Below, piece after piece: positions 62,186 to 64,000 of a DNA stretch of 64,000 nt. The stretch spans positions 1 through 64,000 of the forward strand of contig NZ_LGTE01000013.1 in the NCBI RefSeq assembly GCF_001263415.1, written 5' to 3'. Each line of letters opens with the position of its first letter. Within the stretch, counting starts at the first letter, position 1. Source of the DNA: Thermincola ferriacetica (GTDB lineage Bacteria; Bacillota; Thermincolia; Thermincolales; Thermincolaceae). Made by a program: the position numbers and the translations under genes. The notes below the pieces were generated by a model. It was not told the origin of the DNA, made no database searches, and saw only the letters and a program-made list of their open reading frames with translations.

Positions 62186-62797
62186 ATGGCCGAAGTATGG
62201 CTGGTGACCAACCGGAAACTGGTGAAAAACCGGTGTTTGCTGAAAAAGGTGGAGTCCCTGTGCCGACGGGGTATTGACGGCGTAATACTCAGAGAAAAAG
62301 ACCTGCCAACGAAAGAGCTTTATCATCTGGCCAGAGAAATAAGGGCCGTTACAAAACAATACGGGGTAAAACTGATTGTGAACAAGAGTATAGAAACTGC
62401 CCTGGCCGTAGAAGCGGAAGGGATACATCTGGGGAGTGATGCCTTGCCTCTGCACAATGCGCGGCTAATTGTTCCGGCTTATATGAAAATCGGAGTTTCC
62501 GTGCATTCTGCGGAGGAAGCAAAGACAGCCGCCGCAGAAAGAGCAGATTATATCCTGGCCGGCAATGTATATGCTACCGCAAGCAAACCTAACCTGGCAG
62601 GCCGCGGGACGGCGTGGCTTTCCCGTGTTGTGCAGACGGTTTATCCTTTGCCTGTATTGGCTATCGGCGGCATAAATGAAAGCAATGCTGGAGAGGTTTT
62701 AAAAGCGGGGGCAGCAGGAGTCGCTGCGATATCCGGTCTGCTGGTAAACAACAATCCCGGAAAATTAATAGAAATAATCAAAGGTCAAAGGACCTGA
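62186..62797 (+). CDS. TenI/ThiE family protein (thiamine phosphate synthase or thiazole tautomerase)
   Basis: This 203-residue TIM-barrel protein starts at ATG 62186, one base after the thi4 stop codon. Family motifs are LREKDLP at the N-terminus, VSVHSAEEA and the loop LAGNVYATASKPNLAGRG. The last differs from the ThiE pattern (GPxxPTxTK) and resembles TenI thiazole tautomerase. Conversion of the thiazole tautomer or joining of pyrimidine and thiazole are both possible. It is cotranscribed with thi4 under TPP control. A hairpin follows. Confidence 0.88.
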   Translation: MAEVWLVTNRKLVKNRCLLKKVESLCRRGIDGVILREKDLPTKELYHLAREIRAVTKQYGVKLIVNKSIETALAVEAEGIHLGSDALPLHNARLIVPAYMKIGVSVHSAEEAKTAAAERADYILAGNVYATASKPNLAGRGTAWLSRVVQTVYPLPVLAIGGINESNAGEVLKAGAAGVAAISGLLVNNNPGKLIEIIKGQRT

Positions 62798-62819
62798 TAT
62801 TTAGAAGCAGAGTTACTTT

Positions 62820-62848
62820 AAACCGGTTGTTATGACAACCGGTTTTGT
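62820..62848 (+). terminator. Terminator after the thiamine genes
   Basis: AAACCGGTTGT pairs perfectly with ACAACCGGTTT (11 bp) around a TATG tetraloop. The T-tract is short (TTTTGTG). Confidence 0.7.
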
Positions 62849-62953
62849 GCGTTATGTCACACTTTTTTGTTAGGCAGGTCATGGCAAGAACAGGCATAAC
62901 AGGGTAAAATGTTCAAAAAGGTTAAAATGTACGACTTGAAAGGTGGAGATATT

Positions 62954-63991
62954 ATGACTTTAAAGGGAAATTTACAAACAACAGCCATGGGAATATTGCC
63001 GCATACCGATATTGACGAGGCAATGCGGCTGGCCTTGTCGGTGGATATTCCTTTTTGGCCCCAACTGCCGAAGATGAGTTTCTTTGAGGACATGTATGCC
63101 CAGGCTACGGAACACTTCCCGGGAATTACCGTTGATGAAGCCGCCCAAAAGATTTACTTTGAATTTGAACAGTTTATGGAAGAACTACCGGAATTTTTGG
63201 AAAAAGCCGAAGAGAAAGCCACTTTTGCATTAACGGAACAGTACTCTCTTGTATACAGGAGCTTTTTGCAGCAACCGGGACTGGAGAAATACAGCGCTAT
63301 CAGGGGCCAATTTATCGGTCCGGTCAGCTTCGGGATGAAAATCACCGATAAAGATAAAAAACCGATTATCTATAACGACGAAGTCAAAGTGTTTTTATAT
63401 GACTTTATGGCCAGAAAAATCAACATACAGTATGAAGAATTAAGGGAGAGAAACAAAAATGCTTTTGTATGGGTTGATGAGCCGGGTCTGGAAATAATTT
63501 TCGGTTCCTTTACGGGTTACTCCAGTGAAGTGGCCAAGAATGACTATGCCGCTTTTTTGAGCCAACTGGAGGGACCCAAAGGGGTACACCTGTGCGGTAA
63601 TCCGGATTGGTCCTTTCTCTTGAACCAGAACCTTGATATATTATCTGTGGATGCCCTCGGGGTGGGCCATATCTTTTCCAGGTTTACCGCCGAAATAAAG
63701 GCATTTCTTGACCGCGGAGGTATTATCGCCTGGGGGATTGTGCCTACCCTGACGGAAGAGGTGAACAGGGAATCGGTGCAATCGCTGGTAGACCACCTGG
63801 AGAAACTGTGGAACCACCTTGAGCAATACGGAATAGAGAAAAAACAGGTTCTGCAGCAGGCATGGCTGGCGCCCGCCCGGTGCTGTTTGGTCAACACGGA
63901 TGGGGCAAAATCGGTGGAAAAAGCATTTGATATATTGAAAAAAGCAGCCGATGAACTGAAAGACCGATATGCCAAATTTTTTACTGAATAA
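62954..63991 (+). CDS. MetE/UROD-like protein (core methionine synthase-type)
   Basis: The 345-residue protein has the UROD/MetE TIM-barrel fold with the zinc site motif HLCGNPDW (His-x-Cys) and a second Cys pair in APARCCLV. It is half the length of cobalamin-independent methionine synthase and resembles the core-MetE proteins of anaerobes that may take methyl groups from corrinoid proteins. The substrate is not evident. ATG 62954 with GGTGGAGAT upstream is preferred over an in-frame ATG at 62909. It lies at the window's end and is complete. Confidence 0.8.
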   Translation: MTLKGNLQTTAMGILPHTDIDEAMRLALSVDIPFWPQLPKMSFFEDMYAQATEHFPGITVDEAAQKIYFEFEQFMEELPEFLEKAEEKATFALTEQYSLVYRSFLQQPGLEKYSAIRGQFIGPVSFGMKITDKDKKPIIYNDEVKVFLYDFMARKINIQYEELRERNKNAFVWVDEPGLEIIFGSFTGYSSEVAKNDYAAFLSQLEGPKGVHLCGNPDWSFLLNQNLDILSVDALGVGHIFSRFTAEIKAFLDRGGIIAWGIVPTLTEEVNRESVQSLVDHLEKLWNHLEQYGIEKKQVLQQAWLAPARCCLVNTDGAKSVEKAFDILKKAADELKDRYAKFFTE

Positions 63992-64000
63992 GCCGGTTGC

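Noticed and set aside
1-64000. tRNA or rRNA genes, insertion sequences or phage genes
   Set aside because: I looked for cloverleaf-like segments, transposase motifs and phage signatures and found none I could support.

Overview
The window looks like a chromosomal segment of an endospore-forming, Gram-positive anaerobe of the Peptococcaceae type (Thermincola / Desulfotomaculum / Pelotomaculum-like). This is inferred from gene content, not from a database search. The evidence is a set of sporulation-linked genes (ylxY, dpaA, dpaB, spoIIIE/ftsK), a dac-M16 protease-ymxH-dpaAB-asd-dapG-dapA-rnj-tepA-ylzJ order close to that of Bacillus, System II cytochrome c biogenesis, and three large multiheme c-type cytochromes. 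Nearly all genes are on the + strand. Start codons TTG and GTG are common and are usually decided by a GGAGG-like site.

Layout. (1) 1-17300: a conserved housekeeping and sporulation block: YlxY, a D,D-carboxypeptidase, an M16 protease, dUTPase, YmxH, then the aspartate to dipicolinate/lysine set (dapB, dpaA, dpaB, asd, dapG, dapA), RNase J, TepA, YlzJ, UppP and SpoIIIE/FtsK. (2) 17300-26500: a lipoprotein and a cell-surface polymer module: two tandem paralogous polytopic proteins with no function I can name, a flippase-like protein, a polyprenyl-phosphate sugar synthase, an LTA-synthase-like phosphotransferase and a GT87-like glycosyltransferase. (3) 26400-31050: YkvI (minus strand), a tiny DUF1858-type redox protein with an in-frame TGA that is very probably selenocysteine, a SIR2-like protein (minus), tRNA 2-selenouridine synthase and RodZ. 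Two selenium traits therefore sit within 1.5 kb. (4) 31100-47400: the most striking part. A structured leader with an attenuator-type terminator precedes TPR - NHL - 6-heme cytochrome - NHL - 6-heme FN3 cytochrome - NHL - 15-heme FN3 cytochrome, then ResB, CcsA and a lipoprotein. The segment carries 27 CXXCH haem sites, alternating with three membrane-anchored beta-propellers. (5) 47400-64000: YajQ, a HepT/MntA-type toxin-antitoxin pair, YgiQ, RimO, PgsA, an FtsH-like protease lacking an extracytoplasmic domain, CinA, a metallophosphoesterase, a DEAD-box helicase, an HD-GYP protein with a small ferredoxin-like protein, a TPP riboswitch controlling Thi4 and TenI/ThiE, and a MetE/UROD-like protein.

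How it fits together. Region 4 reads as a self-contained extracellular electron-transfer module: scaffold and beta-propeller proteins, haem wires of rising size, and their own cytochrome c maturation proteins. The leader suggests regulation by premature termination. Region 2 and UppP point to lipid-carrier-linked wall polymer synthesis. The best candidates for something undescribed are the NHL-cytochrome module, its leader RNA, the selenoprotein, and the paired membrane proteins at 18755-21681.
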